Source of the DNA: Oscillospiraceae bacterium
GTDB taxonomy: Bacteria > Bacillota > Clostridia > Oscillospirales > Oscillospiraceae
Assembly: GCA_021199595.1 (NCBI GenBank)
Contig: JAJQHT010000024.1
Coordinates: 1-6,530 of the forward strand
Length of the DNA: 6,530 nucleotides
Reading direction: 5' to 3'
This document shows, piece after piece, positions 4,958 through 6,530 of the stretch. The notes beneath the pieces are model-generated. The model had not been told where the DNA came from. It ran no database searches and worked only from the letters and a program-made list of their open reading frames with translations. Numbering within the stretch: the stretch's first letter is position 1; every line of letters begins with the position of its first letter. The position numbers and the translations under genes were made by a program.

Positions 4958-6460
4958 ACTGAAAAAGAGCCTGTTCTCTCTTTAAAAGACATCATTAAAG
5001 TCTTCCCTGGCGTGGTGGCGCTGAACCATGTCTCCATGGATTTCTATCCCGGAGAGATACACGCCATTGTGGGGGAAAACGGGGCGGGCAAGTCCACCCT
5101 GATAAAAACCATCACCGGCGCTCACGCCCCGGACGGCGGCACCATCACCCTGGACGGGGAAACCTACACCGCCATGACCCCGGCCCTGGCCCGGCAGCAC
5201 GGCGTTGAGTGTATTTACCAGGAATTTAACCTGATCGACGTGCTTTCCGCAGCGGAAAATATCTGCTACGGGGAGAACATGGGCCACCTGGTGAACCAGA
5301 AGGCCATGAACGAAAAGGCCCAAAAGCTGTTTGACGACTTCGGCGTGGACATAAACCCCGCCACCCTGGTGCGGGATCTGACACCCGGCCATATGCAGAT
5401 TGTGGAGATTGCGAAGGCCGTCTCCAAAAACGCCCGCATCCTTATCTTGGATGAACCGACCGCGCCCCTGTCCCTGGCGGAGGTGGACATCCTTATGTCC
5501 ATCGTGCGCAAGCTGAAGGCGGACGGCGTGGCGATCATATATATCTCTCACCGTCTGGATGAGATATTCACCCTCTCCGACAAGGTCTCCGTTCTGCGGG
5601 ACGGGGAATACATCGTCACCCTGGAGACCGACCAGGCCACCCGCCCGGAGCTTATCAAATACATGGTGGGCCGGGAAATGACCCAGACCTTCCCCCAGCG
5701 GAACGTGGAGATTGGCGACGTGGCCCTGGAGGTCAAAAATCTGACGGGCAACGGGGTCAAAAATATATCCTTCCAGGCCCACAAGGGCGAAATACTGGGC
5801 ATATCCGGTCTGGTAGGCGCGGGCCGCACGGAAATCATGAAGGTCATCTTCGGCGCGGAGAAAAAGCAGTGGGGCGAGATATACGTAAACGGCGAACCCG
5901 CCAATATCAAATCCCCGCGGGACGCCATGCACAAATACGGCATCGGTATGTGCCCGGAGGACAGAAAGCGCGAGGGCTGCTTCCTGGGTGAGACAATCTC
6001 CTGGAACCTGGTCTATAACGTGCTGGGCAACATCTCCAACCGCTTCGGCGTCATCAACCGCAAAAAGGAAAAGGAGATTGCGGACTACTACGGCAAGTCC
6101 ATGCGCATCAAAGCGCCCGACCTGGACAAGACCAAGGTTCTGACCCTCTCCGGCGGCAACCAGCAGAAGGTGGTGGTGGGCAAGGCCCTGGCCGCCAATG
6201 CGGAAATCATCATCTTTGACGAGCCAACCCGCGGCATCGACGTGGGCGCGAAGTATGAGATATACGAGCTGATGAACGGCCTGGTGGAGCAGGGCAAGAC
6301 CATTATCATGGTCACCTCCGACATGGAGGAGCTTTTGGGAATGTCTGACCGCATCGTGGTCTTTGGGGAGCGGTGCCTGGCGGGAACGCTGGAAAAATCG
6401 GAGTTTTCCCAGGAGCGCATCCTCGACATGGCATCCACCAGTGTTCACGATGAGAATTAA
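4955..6460 (+). CDS. Sugar ABC transporter ATPase with two nucleotide-binding domains (RbsA/MglA type)
   Basis: This cytoplasmic ATPase powers the importer by ATP hydrolysis. At 501 residues it has the normal length for the CUT2 family, with two fused nucleotide-binding domains. Domain 1 carries Walker A GENGAGKST (40-48), Q-loop Q89, Walker B ILILDEP (162-168) and H-loop H199, but its signature motif reads LTPGHMQ (142-148) in place of the family's usual LS-G-QQ form. Domain 2 has a degenerate Walker A, GAGRTE (288-293, Arg instead of Lys), a good signature LSGGNQQK (398-405), Walker B IIIFDEPTRGID (418-429), and Ser455 where the H-loop His is expected. The Arg substitution and missing His in domain 2 are usual for this family; the altered first signature is more unusual. 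It follows the binding-protein gene by 118 nt and precedes the next gene by 21 nt. Codon use is more relaxed than in the binding protein (ten ATA Ile codons). The substrate is set by its partners and cannot be inferred. Confidence 0.95.
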   Translation: MTEKEPVLSLKDIIKVFPGVVALNHVSMDFYPGEIHAIVGENGAGKSTLIKTITGAHAPDGGTITLDGETYTAMTPALARQHGVECIYQEFNLIDVLSAAENICYGENMGHLVNQKAMNEKAQKLFDDFGVDINPATLVRDLTPGHMQIVEIAKAVSKNARILILDEPTAPLSLAEVDILMSIVRKLKADGVAIIYISHRLDEIFTLSDKVSVLRDGEYIVTLETDQATRPELIKYMVGREMTQTFPQRNVEIGDVALEVKNLTGNGVKNISFQAHKGEILGISGLVGAGRTEIMKVIFGAEKKQWGEIYVNGEPANIKSPRDAMHKYGIGMCPEDRKREGCFLGETISWNLVYNVLGNISNRFGVINRKKEKEIADYYGKSMRIKAPDLDKTKVLTLSGGNQQKVVVGKALAANAEIIIFDEPTRGIDVGAKYEIYELMNGLVEQGKTIIMVTSDMEELLGMSDRIVVFGERCLAGTLEKSEFSQERILDMASTSVHDEN

Positions 6461-6481
6461 ATTTGTGGGGGCAAAAACTAC

Positions 6482-6530
6482 ATGGAGAAAGTAAAAAATA
6501 GGCTGAAGGATATGACCATGGTCTTCGTCC
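6482..6530 (+). CDS. Start of a third operon gene, probably the ABC permease (partial)
   Basis: Only 16 codons are visible, reading MEKVKNRLKDMTMVFV. A basic, Lys/Arg-bearing N terminus followed by the start of a hydrophobic run fits the beginning of an RbsC-like BPD_transp_2 permease. The ATG at 6482 lies 21 nt after the ATPase stop. A purine-rich GTGGGGG (6465-6471) is a plausible but poor ribosome binding site 10 nt upstream. The identity rests mainly on the conserved gene order binding protein, ATPase, permease. The start could also be one of the two later Met codons. Confidence 0.6.
   Translation, partial: MEKVKNRLKDMTMVFV

Noticed and set aside
4982..6448. A 488-codon minus-strand frame opposite the ATPase
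   Set aside because: Shadow frame of the ATPase; the composition is His/Val/Gly-rich and no domain is recognisable.

Overview
The window most likely comes from a Gram-positive, anaerobic, gut-type Clostridia (Oscillospiraceae-like). This is inferred from GC-rich genes beside AT-rich intergenic DNA, AGGAGG-type ribosome binding sites, consensus sigma-A promoters, and lipoprotein binding proteins whose lipobox is followed by a long Glu-rich tether. No taxonomic marker gene is present.

The layout is two unrelated solute-uptake operons transcribed away from each other. On the minus strand, reading leftward from about 3290, lie a TAXI-family TRAP solute-binding lipoprotein (2116-3228) and a fused 4TM/12TM TRAP permease (start 1960; its last few codons run off the left edge). 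These two genes make a complete TAXI-TRAP secondary transporter. On the plus strand, reading rightward from about 3509, lie a sugar-type (Peripla_BP_4-like) ABC substrate-binding lipoprotein (3553-4836), a double-domain RbsA/MglA-type ATPase (4955-6460, TTG start), and the first 16 codons of a third gene (6482 onward), presumably the membrane permease. This is the classical binding protein, ATPase, permease order of CUT2-type importers.

The 324-bp gap between the operons (3229-3552) holds two near-perfect divergent promoters. Each is overlapped by an operator-like dyad. In both operons a GC-rich stem-loop sits just after the binding-protein gene and before the membrane or ATPase gene. This is the usual arrangement for making much more binding protein than transporter from one transcript, and the codon use of the ABC binding protein agrees with it. 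The substrates cannot be read from the sequence, and no regulator gene is in the window.

I do not see an undescribed system here. The points most worth a second look are the heptad (coiled-coil-like) segment after the lipid anchor of the ABC binding protein, the concentration of ATPase motif degeneracy into one composite ATP site, the paired intercistronic stem-loops, and the dyads over the two divergent promoters.
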